A stretch of 64,000 bases of DNA. Origin: Spiribacter halobius (GTDB lineage: Bacteria; Pseudomonadota; Gammaproteobacteria; Nitrococcales; Nitrococcaceae). Positions within the stretch are counted from its first letter, which is position 1. Every line of letters begins with the position of its first letter. This document shows, one piece after another, positions 35,814 through 44,620 of the stretch. A model generated the notes under the pieces. The model was not told where the DNA came from. It searched no databases and worked only from the letters and a program-made list of their open reading frames with translations. The stretch lies in the NCBI RefSeq assembly GCF_020883455.1, contig NZ_CP086615.1, forward strand, positions 2,728,001 to 2,792,000. The letters run 5' to 3'. The translations under genes and the position numbers were made by a program.

Positions 35814-37582
35814 CAGGTCTTCTCCTCGTCGCTGCCCTCGTCGGACGGCGGCTTGACGTTCATCAGGGCGTCCAGCCGCTGCGAGCGGCCGCTGGGGCCG
35901 CCGGACTGCTGGGGCTGTTCGTCCTCCTCCTCGCGCGGGGGCTGCAGGGTCACCGGCCGGCGGGTGCCGCCCTCGCGCCACGCTTCGCGCGTCTCGCGGC
36001 TCATGGGCTCGAGGTCGCTCTCCTGGCGGAAGTGCTCCTCGTCCTCCGGCTGCGGGGTGATGAGCGCGGCGCGCACGCCAATGCCGTAGGTCTCGGCGCG
36101 CAGGCGGTTGCGCTCGTCCTCGCTCATCAGCTCGGAGCGAAGGTTGCGCTCGCGGGCCTGCTGCTCCAGGACCTCTTCCCAGTCCTTGCCCTGCTCGGCG
36201 CACTCGTCCTCGAGCGTGGAGATGCCCGCCTCCATGCGCAGCACGGCGGCCTGGGCTTCCTTCACCGGATCCACCCAGCCGCGGCCGGGGCCGATCCAGC
36301 GGGCGCGGGTGTAGGCGTGCCAGTTCTCGTAGAACCCGGGCGCGTCGATGATCCCGCGCTGAACGGCCTCCTCGAGCCAGAGCTCGTAGATGGGCTGGCA
36401 CCACTTGGTGGCCATGAAGCGGCGCCGGCCGTTGAAGTGCCGCCAGGCCTCCAGCAGCGCGGCGCGCGCGGAGCTGTAGTTGGTGCCGGAGAAGTCCTTG
36501 AGCAGGAGCTCGTAGGGCATGTTCATCGCCGTGGCGATGTGCCGCAGGGTGCTCTTCACGAACGAGTCGAAGGCGCTGTTGGGGCGCTCCGGCTTGAACG
36601 CGGTCATCGTGTCCCCGGGCGGCAGCTGGAACACTGCGCCGCCTTCGAGCTGGCCCTCCCACTGCTTACGCGCGTTGGCGTATTCCTCGAAGTTCATCCC
36701 GAACGCCTCGGCCAGCTGGTCCGCCGAGGACGTGGTCTGGATGAACGCGGCGATGAGGCTGTTCACCACAGCGCTCTGCAGCTCGGTGCGGTGGTACCGG
36801 TCCACCATTCGGAACTCGGCGAGCACCGGCGAGAGGATCGGGATGCCTCGATGCTGGCCGACGCGGCGGCGCTCAAAGGCGTGGATCACCAGCCGGCGGC
36901 CGCGGCGCATTCTCGCCGGCACGCGATCCCACCGCGCCTTGCCGACGCGGAACGGCAGATCCATCGGGTGCGTGCGGCGGATGTGGTACGCGACACGGCG
37001 ACCGCGGCGGTCGAGCTCCACGCCGCGGCGCAGGGTCGCCGTGTCCATCATGTTCTGCGGGTTGCTGAGCCGGTCCGGATCCACCATCTGGATCGCGGTG
37101 GCCCAGCGACGGTTGCGATCGTTCGGCCACCAGCGGGCCACGCCCAGGGCCTCAGCGCTTTCCAGGCGGGACTGGAAGGCGAGCTGCTGCAGCTCGGCAA
37201 AGTCGAGCTCGCCACCGGCATCGCACTCGGTGGTCTCCGCGAACGTCCGCCACTCGCGCTCGACCTGCTCCGCCCAGGCGTCGGCCTCCTCCTTGCTCCA
37301 GCCGAGGGTGCGGTAGTCCGGCTTCGCCTGCATGCGCAGGCCGGTACCGATGACGTTGTCGACCAGCGTCTGGATGCCGCCGGCGGCGACGCCGTTGTTG
37401 CGCCCGAGATCGCGGGTGCGCGCCACCAGGTTCGGAAGCTCGCTGAGCAGGTCGGCGTCGGCGCTCGCGAGCATGGGGTTCCAGTCGCGCAGCTCCTTCG
37501 CCGTGCGGCCGGCTCCGTGGTACGCCGTCGACTGCTTCAGCGGCGTGCCGCGGTGGTCGAGGATCTGCAGATCTCCGCTCAT
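35813..37582 (-). CDS. Portal protein, lambda B type
   Basis: 589 residues. ARTRDLGRNNGVAAGGIQTLVDNVIGTGLRM, DAWAEQVEREWRTFAETTECDAGGELDFAEL and FDSFVKSTLRHIATAMNMPYELLLKDFSGTNYSSARAAL are portal signatures of this family. It forms the dodecameric ring through which DNA enters. The start at 37,582 forms an ATGA overlap with the gpW-like gene. Confidence 0.95.
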   Translation of the reverse strand: MSGDLQILDHRGTPLKQSTAYHGAGRTAKELRDWNPMLASADADLLSELPNLVARTRDLGRNNGVAAGGIQTLVDNVIGTGLRMQAKPDYRTLGWSKEEADAWAEQVEREWRTFAETTECDAGGELDFAELQQLAFQSRLESAEALGVARWWPNDRNRRWATAIQMVDPDRLSNPQNMMDTATLRRGVELDRRGRRVAYHIRRTHPMDLPFRVGKARWDRVPARMRRGRRLVIHAFERRRVGQHRGIPILSPVLAEFRMVDRYHRTELQSAVVNSLIAAFIQTTSSADQLAEAFGMNFEEYANARKQWEGQLEGGAVFQLPPGDTMTAFKPERPNSAFDSFVKSTLRHIATAMNMPYELLLKDFSGTNYSSARAALLEAWRHFNGRRRFMATKWCQPIYELWLEEAVQRGIIDAPGFYENWHAYTRARWIGPGRGWVDPVKEAQAAVLRMEAGISTLEDECAEQGKDWEEVLEQQARERNLRSELMSEDERNRLRAETYGIGVRAALITPQPEDEEHFRQESDLEPMSRETREAWREGGTRRPVTLQPPREEEDEQPQQSGGPSGRSQRLDALMNVKPPSDEGSDEEKT

Positions 37583-37812
37583 GCCGGCCACAGCTGAATC
37601 GGAGCGCGACCGCCCCGCCCCTTGAGTCGCGCGATCTGGGACTTGAGCTCGGCGATGTAGGCCTCGAGGCGGCGGATCTGGTCCGGCGAGTTGGCGAACT
37701 GGGTACTCCGCCCCTCACGGCTCACCTGGACGACCTGCTTGCCGATGTTCAGGTCGTGCAGGGCGGACTCCGCCTCAGCCAGCCGCTTTTCCAGCGTGGC
37801 GAGATCGCTCAT
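37579..37812 (-). CDS. Head-tail joining protein, gpW type
   Basis: 77 residues, MSDLATLEKRLAEAESALHDLNIGKQVVQV then a beta hairpin and YIAELKSQIARL. Length and the LxDLxxGKxVxxV pattern match gpW. It sits between terminase and portal as in lambda. Confidence 0.9.
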   Translation of the reverse strand: MSDLATLEKRLAEAESALHDLNIGKQVVQVSREGRSTQFANSPDQIRRLEAYIAELKSQIARLKGRGGRAPIQLWPA

Positions 37813-37827
37813 GGCTTCTCCTCGGGA

Positions 37828-39879
37828 TCAGTCCGTGCGGCTGATGGGCTTGCCGCCGGAGAAAAGGTTGCGCGCGCTGCTCGGCTTCTCTGCCGGTGCA
37901 GAGCCGCCGGATTGGCTGTTGCTGAACAGATCCGCCTGGGCGAGCTCGCGCTCCAGGGCGTCCCACTTCGCCTCGCTCCACAGGTGGAGCCGCAGGGCCC
38001 GGGCGGCGTGGAGCGCGTACACGGCAGTATCCAGCGCCTCGTTGCGAGCGCCGGCCTTCAGCTGCCAGGTCAGCTTGCCGGGCATGTTCCGGTGCGGGGC
38101 TTTTACCTCGCTGGTCATCTGCGCGTACCAGTCGCTGCGCACGTCCTGGTACCAGTGCATCCGCCCCGGGCCGTGGCCGGTGAGCGTGATGCGCCCGCTG
38201 CCGCCGACCAAGAGGTCCTTGGCTTTATGCGTGCCGACCATGAAGACCTGCACGCCGGCCTTGCTCGCCTTGGTCTTAGTCTTGTAGTCGACCTTGCGCG
38301 GTGCGCTGTAGATCTCGCGCTTACCGTGGTCGTGGCTGTCGCCCTTCACGGCCATGACCCCGCGGCGCTGGCGGCCACGGACGTACCAGTACACGGTGTC
38401 CGAGGTCTGGCCGTCCGAAGCATCGATCGACGTGCCCTCGACGATGAGGCGATAGCCACTCTGATGCTTGCGCGCGGTGAAAAGCACCTCGTCCAGCGCC
38501 TGCCAGCACGGGTCCGTGCGATCCACCGTTGTGCGTGCCGCGTAGATCTCACCCCAATAGACCAGCCACTGCTCCTCGCCGCGGCCCCAACCCCAAACCG
38601 ACACCGCCAAGCGATCGTGCTGCACGTCGACGCCGGCTGTCAGCACCAGGGCACCCGCCGGCACTGTAAGCTCTGGATAATCTGAAGCCCGGCTTTCCAG
38701 GTCTTCAATATCGGGTGTTTCGCTTTCAACTTCATACGGCCGAGCCAGTTTCGTGTTTACGAATTTGATTCGGCCAGAAATATTTCCCGTTTCCGCTGCA
38801 CGTTCCGACTCTAAATATTCCCTCACTACGTCCGAAAGAACTGAGCCCGGAAGACAAGCGTAAAGCTCGTTGAGTTCTTTGAAACCCACTACTGTCCCAT
38901 CGCTTTCTACAGTTGGCTTCCAACCGCAGTAAGGATCTCCCGACGCTACCGCATTTCGGACCGTCTGGAGCACATTTCGCTTTCGTCGCCAATCGTCCCA
39001 CGCTGATCCGCAATGGGGGCACGCATACAGCGCCGTTTCTGGCATTGCCATACCGTAAACGGGATGAGGCGCGCCCTCGTCTCGCTCCTGCCACGTAACG
39101 TTTTCCCATTGCAGGACGTGGCTCTCCAAGCACTCATGGCACTGCACTGGAAGAACGCGCTGGTCAGAAATCGCGATAAACTGCTCTACGCGAGAGACAC
39201 CTTTAACAGTGGGTGTTCCGCCTAGAATCATCTTCCCTCGCCGCCACCGGACTATCCTGTCTCTGATATGCCCTAGCGCTGCCCCCTGCTCTTTGATGTT
39301 TTCATTTGTGTCATCCGGCTCCTCGACCACGACCATTTCCGCGGTTGTGGATTTAACGTTGCTTATTGAGTTGGAACCTACCAGGGTAAAGTAGCCGCCC
39401 GGAAATTGTTTAAACAACGCTCTATTGCCGTTTTTCCTAGAAGTTCCAACATCCAGCTTTTTCGACATCGCAGGGGTTGCACGAGCAGCCGGCACAAATT
39501 TTTCATCCATGAATTTTCTTGCCGATTCTTCTTTTGGAAAAAGCCCAATAATCGCTGTAGGGCTTTCTGCAATTGTTTTCAAAAGGTACCCAATTAGGCC
39601 AAAGGTCCAACCAATCTGTGCAGCTTTCATTTGCACAATTAGCTTTACTTTGGGGTCATCGAGCGCGGCAAAAACGCCCCACAGGTATGGCACCATGTCC
39701 GGGCTGTAAGCGCCCGGCAGATCCGCACCCTCCTCCGGCAGCCGGTACTCCTCAGCCAGCCATTCCCTGGTCGCCCTTGGTGGCGGCGGCACCCACAGTT
39801 GTCCCACCCTCGCCATCATCGCCTGCAGCGCAGGGCGGGTAGCTCCCGATAGCTCGGTAGGCAGGCTGCAATGCGTCAT
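37828..39879 (-). CDS. Terminase large subunit, GpA type
   Basis: 683 residues. The ATPase has the VQMKAAQIGWTFGL region (Walker A-like) and the acidic Walker B MVVVEEPDD. The C-terminal nuclease domain follows (LTAGVDVQHDRL with the metal-binding Asp; EGTSIDASDGQTSDTVYWYV). A zinc-type CHEC...CPHC pair lies in between. It cuts at cos and pumps DNA. Start at 39,879 has AGGAG upstream and overlaps the small subunit by 128 bases. The middle (38,640-39,700) is much lower in GC than both ends, a sign of intragenic recombination. Confidence 0.95.
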   Translation of the reverse strand: MTHCSLPTELSGATRPALQAMMARVGQLWVPPPPRATREWLAEEYRLPEEGADLPGAYSPDMVPYLWGVFAALDDPKVKLIVQMKAAQIGWTFGLIGYLLKTIAESPTAIIGLFPKEESARKFMDEKFVPAARATPAMSKKLDVGTSRKNGNRALFKQFPGGYFTLVGSNSISNVKSTTAEMVVVEEPDDTNENIKEQGAALGHIRDRIVRWRRGKMILGGTPTVKGVSRVEQFIAISDQRVLPVQCHECLESHVLQWENVTWQERDEGAPHPVYGMAMPETALYACPHCGSAWDDWRRKRNVLQTVRNAVASGDPYCGWKPTVESDGTVVGFKELNELYACLPGSVLSDVVREYLESERAAETGNISGRIKFVNTKLARPYEVESETPDIEDLESRASDYPELTVPAGALVLTAGVDVQHDRLAVSVWGWGRGEEQWLVYWGEIYAARTTVDRTDPCWQALDEVLFTARKHQSGYRLIVEGTSIDASDGQTSDTVYWYVRGRQRRGVMAVKGDSHDHGKREIYSAPRKVDYKTKTKASKAGVQVFMVGTHKAKDLLVGGSGRITLTGHGPGRMHWYQDVRSDWYAQMTSEVKAPHRNMPGKLTWQLKAGARNEALDTAVYALHAARALRLHLWSEAKWDALERELAQADLFSNSQSGGSAPAEKPSSARNLFSGGKPISRTD

Positions 39880-40273
39880 CAATCTCCTGATCCGACACTT
39901 CGATCCCGTGCTGGCTCCGGATTCCCGCCACCAGCTTATCCACGGCAAACCCGACCTCCGACCGCGCCGTCGCGGCCCATCCGGCCAGGCGCGGTTCGAT
40001 CTCCTCCACGGGCACCAGGAGCTTCAGCTCCCGGTAGTAGGTGAGACGCTTGAGGTTCGCATCGGCCAGCGCCTGCTGGGTCCGCGCCTCGGTAAGCGAT
40101 GCCTGCTGGTCACCACCCCGGCCAGCCGCGAGCTCACGCAGGTGGCGGATGTACGAGACACGCACCTCGTCCAGGCTGGCCTCGCGATGGTCGACCCCGA
40201 GCTCCGCGAGCAGATCCCGCACCCGTCGCTCGGACAGGTCGAGGTGCTCTGCTATCTCTCGTTGTGTCGCCAT
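39752..40273 (-). CDS. Terminase small subunit, Nu1 type
   Basis: 173 residues. The N-terminal winged helix-turn-helix MATQREIAEHLDLSERRVRDLLAELGVD recognises the cos region. A helical middle (QQALADANLKRLTYYRELKLLVPVEEI) and the large-subunit-binding end follow. The two adjacent ATGs at 40,276 and 40,273 are both usable. Confidence 0.9.
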   Translation of the reverse strand: MATQREIAEHLDLSERRVRDLLAELGVDHREASLDEVRVSYIRHLRELAAGRGGDQQASLTEARTQQALADANLKRLTYYRELKLLVPVEEIEPRLAGWAATARSEVGFAVDKLVAGIRSQHGIEVSDQEIDDALQPAYRAIGSYPPCAAGDDGEGGTTVGAAATKGDQGMAG

Positions 40274-40276
40274 CAC

Positions 40277-40376
40277 TACCTCACCCGGAACCGGAACCCC
40301 CTATAGGCTCAGAAATCTGCACGAAAATCGCGGCTCCGCGCACCCGTACGCTGCCGACCCCAGGAAGGACCCGCGG
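40277..40376 (-). other. Putative cos region
   Basis: A gene-free 100-bp gap directly before the Nu1-like gene, with several GC-dyads and the stretch GATTTTCGTGCAGATTT then CCTATAGGGGGTTCC on the minus strand. Similar strings precede Nu1-type genes in other prophages. Position fits cos; the nick sites cannot be read off. Confidence 0.45.
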
Positions 40377-40715
40377 CTAGGTGTGGCTGACCTTGACCCG
40401 TAGGGACCGGTCCTTCTCGGGACCGTCGCTGAAGACCACGCGATTCGTGAACGTCAGCTCAGTCACGCCGGGGGCTGGGGTGCCGCTGATCCTGGCGCGG
40501 TTGACGTGCTCCACCAGATCACCGTCCACGGTCTCGACGGTGACGTCCTGCTGCTCCTCGAGGGGCTCAAAGCCATCGGGCAACAGCCAGGCGCTGGAGA
40601 CCATCGAGCGAGCGCCGGTGAGCCAATCGCTCCAGCTGATCCCGACCCAGTCCGTCTCGTCCGGATCCCACCACTGCGGGTCCAGTGGCGGCTGGCGACC
40701 GTCGTGCTTGATCAC
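40377..40715 (-). CDS. Phage structural-region protein
   Basis: 112 residues, MIKHDGRQPPLDPQWWDPDETDWVGISWSDWLTG, Trp- and Asp-rich at the front with an Ig-like FTNRVVFSDGPEKDRSLRVKV end. ATGA overlap with the next upstream gene. It belongs to a small set of proteins upstream of terminase; role unknown, probably fibre- or decoration-related. Confidence 0.6.
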   Translation of the reverse strand: MIKHDGRQPPLDPQWWDPDETDWVGISWSDWLTGARSMVSSAWLLPDGFEPLEEQQDVTVETVDGDLVEHVNRARISGTPAPGVTELTFTNRVVFSDGPEKDRSLRVKVSHT

Positions 40716-41071
40716 GTCGGGTCCGCGATCTCGGTGTCGTAAGCGGGCACCGTCACCGTGCCGCCGGACGTGAGCTGCTGCGACGGGCAGGTGGTGACAT
40801 GGATATTGGTGCCATCGTCCTGCACCACGTGCGTCGCCGACCCCGAGGTGTTGATCGGCAGGTCCGCCTGCTGGCCCATGCGGACCTTCCGGCCGGAGGT
40901 GTCCCCATCGCTGACGGTAAAGTCCCCGCCAACGAGCGGCCCCTCCGCCAGCACCACGTTGGCGATGTCAGCGTGATCTACTGGTTCCGCCGAGCAGACG
41001 GAGAGCTGAATGCATCCGGCAATCCGGTCAAGCGTGCCGTCGAGGAAAAAGTCGTCAGACTTCTTAGCCAT
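40712..41071 (-). CDS. Phage structural-region protein
   Basis: 119 residues, MAKKSDDFFLDGTLDRIAGCIQLSVCSAEP, beta-rich with many Thr and Gly. No known family. Coupled to its neighbour by an ATGA overlap. Confidence 0.6.
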   Translation of the reverse strand: MAKKSDDFFLDGTLDRIAGCIQLSVCSAEPVDHADIANVVLAEGPLVGGDFTVSDGDTSGRKVRMGQQADLPINTSGSATHVVQDDGTNIHVTTCPSQQLTSGGTVTVPAYDTEIADPT

Positions 41072-41077
41072 ATCGCC

Positions 41078-41308
41078 TTAGCCCTCCGAGCGCTTGGATT
41101 CAAGCTTCTGATTGCGAGGACGCACGGTGGCAGCGCCCGGCTTCCTCTCAGGGGCCTTGTCCCAGCCCTCGACCTCACACCAGCCCGCCTCCCAGGCCTG
41201 AGCCAGATCGGCTTCCGTCAGCGACGGGTACTTCTCCAGGGTGTACGTGTTCTCCGCCTCGAACGTGTTTCGTCCGAGCCGGAAGTCCTCGTTGGCCGTG
41301 AACTTCAT
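41078..41308 (-). CDS. Small phage protein
   Basis: 76 residues, MKFTANEDFRLGRNTFEAENTYTLEKYPSLTEADLAQAWEAGW with a basic tail. The start at 41,308 was chosen for the MKF N-terminus; the longer frame overlaps the fibre gene end. Function unknown. Confidence 0.6.
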   Translation of the reverse strand: MKFTANEDFRLGRNTFEAENTYTLEKYPSLTEADLAQAWEAGWCEVEGWDKAPERKPGAATVRPRNQKLESKRSEG

Positions 41309-41318
41309 CGGTCTTACC

Positions 41319-43142
41319 TCAGTGGATGACTCGTTGCGCGGGCGCAACTATCAGGAGCCTATCGGTTGCCTTCACGAGCAGCAGGCGGCCTCGGTGCTCC
41401 ACCGGGCCGCCCATGTTCGGCTGGTCCAGCAGCAGGCTGAACAGCACGTCCGAGACCACGACCGTCGCGTCGGTCACAAGCTGCGGCTCCTCCGCGGCCA
41501 GGGCCACGGCGAGGTCCTGGACGGCGAGCACGGTGGACGTGCTGAGCGTTGGCGCCTCGGTGGCCGTGGCCAGCGACACCCCGGCCGGGGCGAGCACGAG
41601 CGCCTGGGTTACCACGGGGCTCTCGATGCTCGGCTCGAGCGACACCTCGTTGACCGCGAGCACGTGCGCCTGAGTGAGCGCCGGCGCCTCGGTGCTCGTC
41701 GCGTGCAGCAGATCCTCGACCGCCAGCACCCCGGCGATGCCGAGCGTCACGGTCTCGAGGCTCTGCGCGATCGCGAGCGACTCCGGGGCCAGCGTGTGCG
41801 CCTGGGTCAGCCCGGGGCTCTCGGTGCTCGTGCTGTGGAGCATGTCGGCCACTGCGAGCGCGGCGGCTTGACTGAGCTCGGGCGCATCGAGGCCGACGTT
41901 GAGCTGCACGCCGTCGGCGGTGAGCACGTGGGCCTGCGTCAAGCTCGGGGAATCAGCAGATACCGCGATCTGCAAGCTGGCCGCTTGTAGCACGTGCTCC
42001 TGCGTAAGCGCGGCGGCATCGAGCGTGGGCGCCAGGGCCAGGTCCTCGGGCGCGAGGTCGCCAGCCGCCGTTAGCTCCGGGGCCTCGAGGCTCTGGGCCA
42101 GGTTGATCTCATCCGCAGTCAGGACATGAGCCTGCGTCAGGCTCGGGCTCTCCGCGCCGACACTCAGCCCGAGGCCTGCGACGTTCAGCACGTAAGCCTG
42201 CACGAGGCTCGGCGTCTCGAGCGCCGGTGCCAGGAGCACGTCGTTCGGTGCGATCGAGACGGCCGTGGTCAGAGCGGGGCTCTCCACGGCCGTCTCATGG
42301 TGCAGATCGCTCGGGGTGAGCACGTGCGCCTGGGTCAGCGCGGGCGCCTCTAGGCTGTTTCCGAGGGTCAGGCTGTCGACGGTCAGCGTCGCCCCGCCGC
42401 CCGTAGATACGGGGATGAGGAGTGGGCGGGGGCGGAAAGGAAGCCAGGGGTCGTCGGCTAGGTCTGCAATGAGGTGGTCTGGCAAGTAGCTATTGCACAC
42501 CCACGCGTGCAGAACATCACCGCCGACCCCTGCCCCGAGGTCAGAAGAAGCAGACCCCCCGTTTATAGGGGCGCTGAGGTCCCCGTCCGAGTCATTTGAT
42601 GCAGCAAGAAGGCCATTGACGAAAACATCTAGTGCGACCCCCTCCCGAAAGCGACCCACTATGTAGACGAGTTCGCCAACCGACCATCCGCTAGTATCCT
42701 GCAGCACCAAGCCGCTGGTGGTCTGCACGGCCATTCTGATCCCAGGGGCCGCCTGAAGCTCAATAATCCATTTTCTGTTGGAAAGCGCCCCCCACTGACC
42801 CCAGACAACCCCCGAATCAGTCGGATAGAAGGCAATCCCGAACGTAATATCGGACGCACCGGATGCCGTATAATCCGTGTCACTCCACTCAACAACGACC
42901 CCGCCTATATCCGACGCGGGACCTCTCGTGGTAATTGTACGAGTTAAATCGCTTTCGTTTATACCCTCAACAAGTCCAGCAGCATTGCGGGCCTTCCGAT
43001 CTGGTCCGAAAAAAGATAGGTACTCCTGCCCCAGCGCTCTCCAAAATTGAGGCGCAGCACTCTCCGCCGCCGAACGGGCGATGGTCGCGGGCGCGTAGCC
43101 TCGCTTGGTGCTTATCCCGCGTGGGACTTGGATCAGGCCCAT
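41319..43142 (-). CDS. Fibre protein: LamG-like head plus about 15 tandem 21-residue repeats
   Basis: 607 residues. Residues about 80-225 look like a concanavalin/LamG-type jelly roll (ITFGIAFYPTDSG, WIIELQAAPGIRMAVQ, VGRFREGVALDVFVNG). From about residue 255 to 565 a 21-residue unit repeats with the core S-x-E-[AS]-P-x-L-T-Q-A-H-V-L-A. This regular solenoid-like part suggests a rod. The LamG-coding part (42,450-43,130) is lower in GC than the repeat part. Likely a tail or side fibre binding host glycans; placed upstream of terminase. Confidence 0.75.
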   Translation of the reverse strand: MGLIQVPRGISTKRGYAPATIARSAAESAAPQFWRALGQEYLSFFGPDRKARNAAGLVEGINESDLTRTITTRGPASDIGGVVVEWSDTDYTASGASDITFGIAFYPTDSGVVWGQWGALSNRKWIIELQAAPGIRMAVQTTSGLVLQDTSGWSVGELVYIVGRFREGVALDVFVNGLLAASNDSDGDLSAPINGGSASSDLGAGVGGDVLHAWVCNSYLPDHLIADLADDPWLPFRPRPLLIPVSTGGGATLTVDSLTLGNSLEAPALTQAHVLTPSDLHHETAVESPALTTAVSIAPNDVLLAPALETPSLVQAYVLNVAGLGLSVGAESPSLTQAHVLTADEINLAQSLEAPELTAAGDLAPEDLALAPTLDAAALTQEHVLQAASLQIAVSADSPSLTQAHVLTADGVQLNVGLDAPELSQAAALAVADMLHSTSTESPGLTQAHTLAPESLAIAQSLETVTLGIAGVLAVEDLLHATSTEAPALTQAHVLAVNEVSLEPSIESPVVTQALVLAPAGVSLATATEAPTLSTSTVLAVQDLAVALAAEEPQLVTDATVVVSDVLFSLLLDQPNMGGPVEHRGRLLLVKATDRLLIVAPAQRVIH

Positions 43143-43146
43143 CAGC

Positions 43147-43518
43147 TTACGCCGTCATCGCCACATTGCTGTCGCCCGCGTCCAGCGAGCCGATGGGGAT
43201 GCCCTCCTGCGCGTCCGGCCACGTTGTGCCGCCGTCGTCGCTGAACTCCAGAAAGACGGTGATGACGCCTGCGGTGCCCGTGCCGGTCGCAGAGACGAGC
43301 AGATTCGCCCCAATGTTCTTAGCCGTGGAGTTGTCCACGGTGGCGCCCGTGCCAAGCGTCCCGTCAGCGGTGGTTACGGCGTTCATGCGCGTGGTCCAGG
43401 TGCCGTAGGACAGCGCTCCGTTGCTATCGAACTTCCACGCCTGCTCCTCCACGGTGATGTCGCTGGAGGCTCCGCTGGCGTTGTAGGCCGTGTAGCGGTA
43501 AGTGCTAGGCAATGGCAT
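43147..43518 (-). CDS. Phage structural protein upstream of fibre
   Basis: 123 residues, MPLPSTYRYTAYNASGASSDITVEEQAWKF; beta-rich, with FLEFSDDGGTTWPDAQEG. Lies 4 bases before the fibre gene and shares its start base with the stop of the gene upstream. Probably part of the same fibre or particle component. Family unknown. Confidence 0.6.
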   Translation of the reverse strand: MPLPSTYRYTAYNASGASSDITVEEQAWKFDSNGALSYGTWTTRMNAVTTADGTLGTGATVDNSTAKNIGANLLVSATGTGTAGVITVFLEFSDDGGTTWPDAQEGIPIGSLDAGDSNVAMTA

Positions 43519-43973
43519 CAGACGGCCTCCCGAATCTGTGCGAGCGTCACGCGCCCGAGCCCGATCTGCTCAGCGCGGCTGATGTCTGCGGTGGAGAGCG
43601 CTTCGAGCGAGGACTTGTCGTCGGCCGTGAACACTGTCGCCTGCACCAGCGCATCAATCATCGCAACTTCCTGCGCGTCGCTCAGATCGAGGCCAGTGTC
43701 AGAGCGCTGAACCATGCGCAGGGCGGCAGACGCGATGCTCCGCACATCAGCGCCTAGCTGGCTGTTCGCCGCTGCATCCTCTAGGCGGGCAATACGCCCT
43801 GCCTGCGCGCCCCACATCAACAGCTCGGTGCTGGAAATCCTCCGACCGCCGACAGTGCTGTAGCGCGGCTCGTTGATGATCGCCGTGACGCTCTGGTGGT
43901 CGCCCGCGCTGATATGCGTCTGGTAGCCAAGCCCTTGTGGGTCATTGGCCAGCTCGTTACTCAGTGTGCTCAC
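43518..43973 (-). CDS. Phage protein of unknown function
   Basis: 151 residues, MSTLSNELANDPQGLGYQTHISAGDHQSVTAIINEP, then helical. This N-terminal form is common in tailed-phage proteins placed near the tail or lysis genes. ATGA overlap with the gene upstream. No function assigned. Confidence 0.65.
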   Translation of the reverse strand: MSTLSNELANDPQGLGYQTHISAGDHQSVTAIINEPRYSTVGGRRISSTELLMWGAQAGRIARLEDAAANSQLGADVRSIASAALRMVQRSDTGLDLSDAQEVAMIDALVQATVFTADDKSSLEALSTADISRAEQIGLGRVTLAQIREAV

Positions 43974-44248
43974 AGCCTGTATCTCCGATACGTAATCCGA
44001 TCACCCCGCCTGCGCTCAATGCACAGCCAGCGGGCGCTACGGGCTCGATGGCGTAGCAGCTCGCGGAAACGCGCCCAATCGGCAAGGTCGAAGCCGTCCG
44101 AGCGAAAGCCGGTAACGCTCGCCGTGTCGCCCTCTACAACGACGGTGCCGCTAGCGGTGTACGGGTCGCCGAACGTCTGATGGGGCGGGCCACCGCGCAG
44201 CGTGCCAGTCAGGTCCGCGCGCTCGTGCCATTCAATCGTGACGCCCAT
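43970..44248 (-). CDS. Small phage protein
   Basis: 92 residues from ATG at 44,248 (TGATG overlap with the DUF1353 gene): MGVTIEWHERADLTGTLRGG to DRITYRRYRL. Upstream residues in the open frame are noise. Basic C-terminus. No family. Confidence 0.6.
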   Translation of the reverse strand: MGVTIEWHERADLTGTLRGGPPHQTFGDPYTASGTVVVEGDTASVTGFRSDGFDLADWARFRELLRHRARSARWLCIERRRGDRITYRRYRL

Positions 44249-44610
44249 CAGCCCTGCACCCTCAGCCGCGCCCACAACGCGCCGATCTGCACGCCCGCGT
44301 AGAGCACCGCCCGGCGCCACCAGGCGACGCCCAACCGGCGCAGGAGCACGCGGAACACGGCGTCGGCCTCCGACCGAGGTGTCGCCGGCTGGCGCACGAG
44401 GTGGTCGTGCACCACGGCCGCAGGCCAGTACCGGCCCATCGGGTGCCCCACGATCGGCCAGAGCGCCCGCGGGATGCTCGCGCCGTCGGTGACGAACCCG
44501 GCAGGGACGACGTGGCGGGTGCCGAGGGCGTATACGCGGATCGGCTCGGTGGTGAGCCATTCGCTTGCGCTGATCGGCTCGAGGCGCTGGTAGAGGCCGT
44601 GGTCGGTCAT
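44248..44610 (-). CDS. DUF1353 family protein
   Basis: 120 residues. VPAGFVTDGASIPRALWPIVGHPMGRYWPAAVVHDHLV is the DUF1353 signature, with conserved Asp and His residues (TDGAS, VHDHL). Such genes are frequent beside phage lysis and tail genes. Its role is unknown; a C-terminal hydrophobic helix (VLYAGVQIGALWARL) suggests membrane contact. Confidence 0.85.
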   Translation of the reverse strand: MTDHGLYQRLEPISASEWLTTEPIRVYALGTRHVVPAGFVTDGASIPRALWPIVGHPMGRYWPAAVVHDHLVRQPATPRSEADAVFRVLLRRLGVAWWRRAVLYAGVQIGALWARLRVQG

Positions 44611-44620
44611 GGCTGGGTCC

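Noticed and set aside
32904-36089. Open frame of 1,061 codons on the plus strand
   Set aside because: It is antisense to portal, protease and capsid genes, Ala/Gly/Arg/His-rich and without family sequence: a high-GC shadow.
41440-42380. Regular DNA repeats resembling a CRISPR array
   Set aside because: The repeats are in frame, degenerate at third positions and encode a protein solenoid; spacers are not unique.
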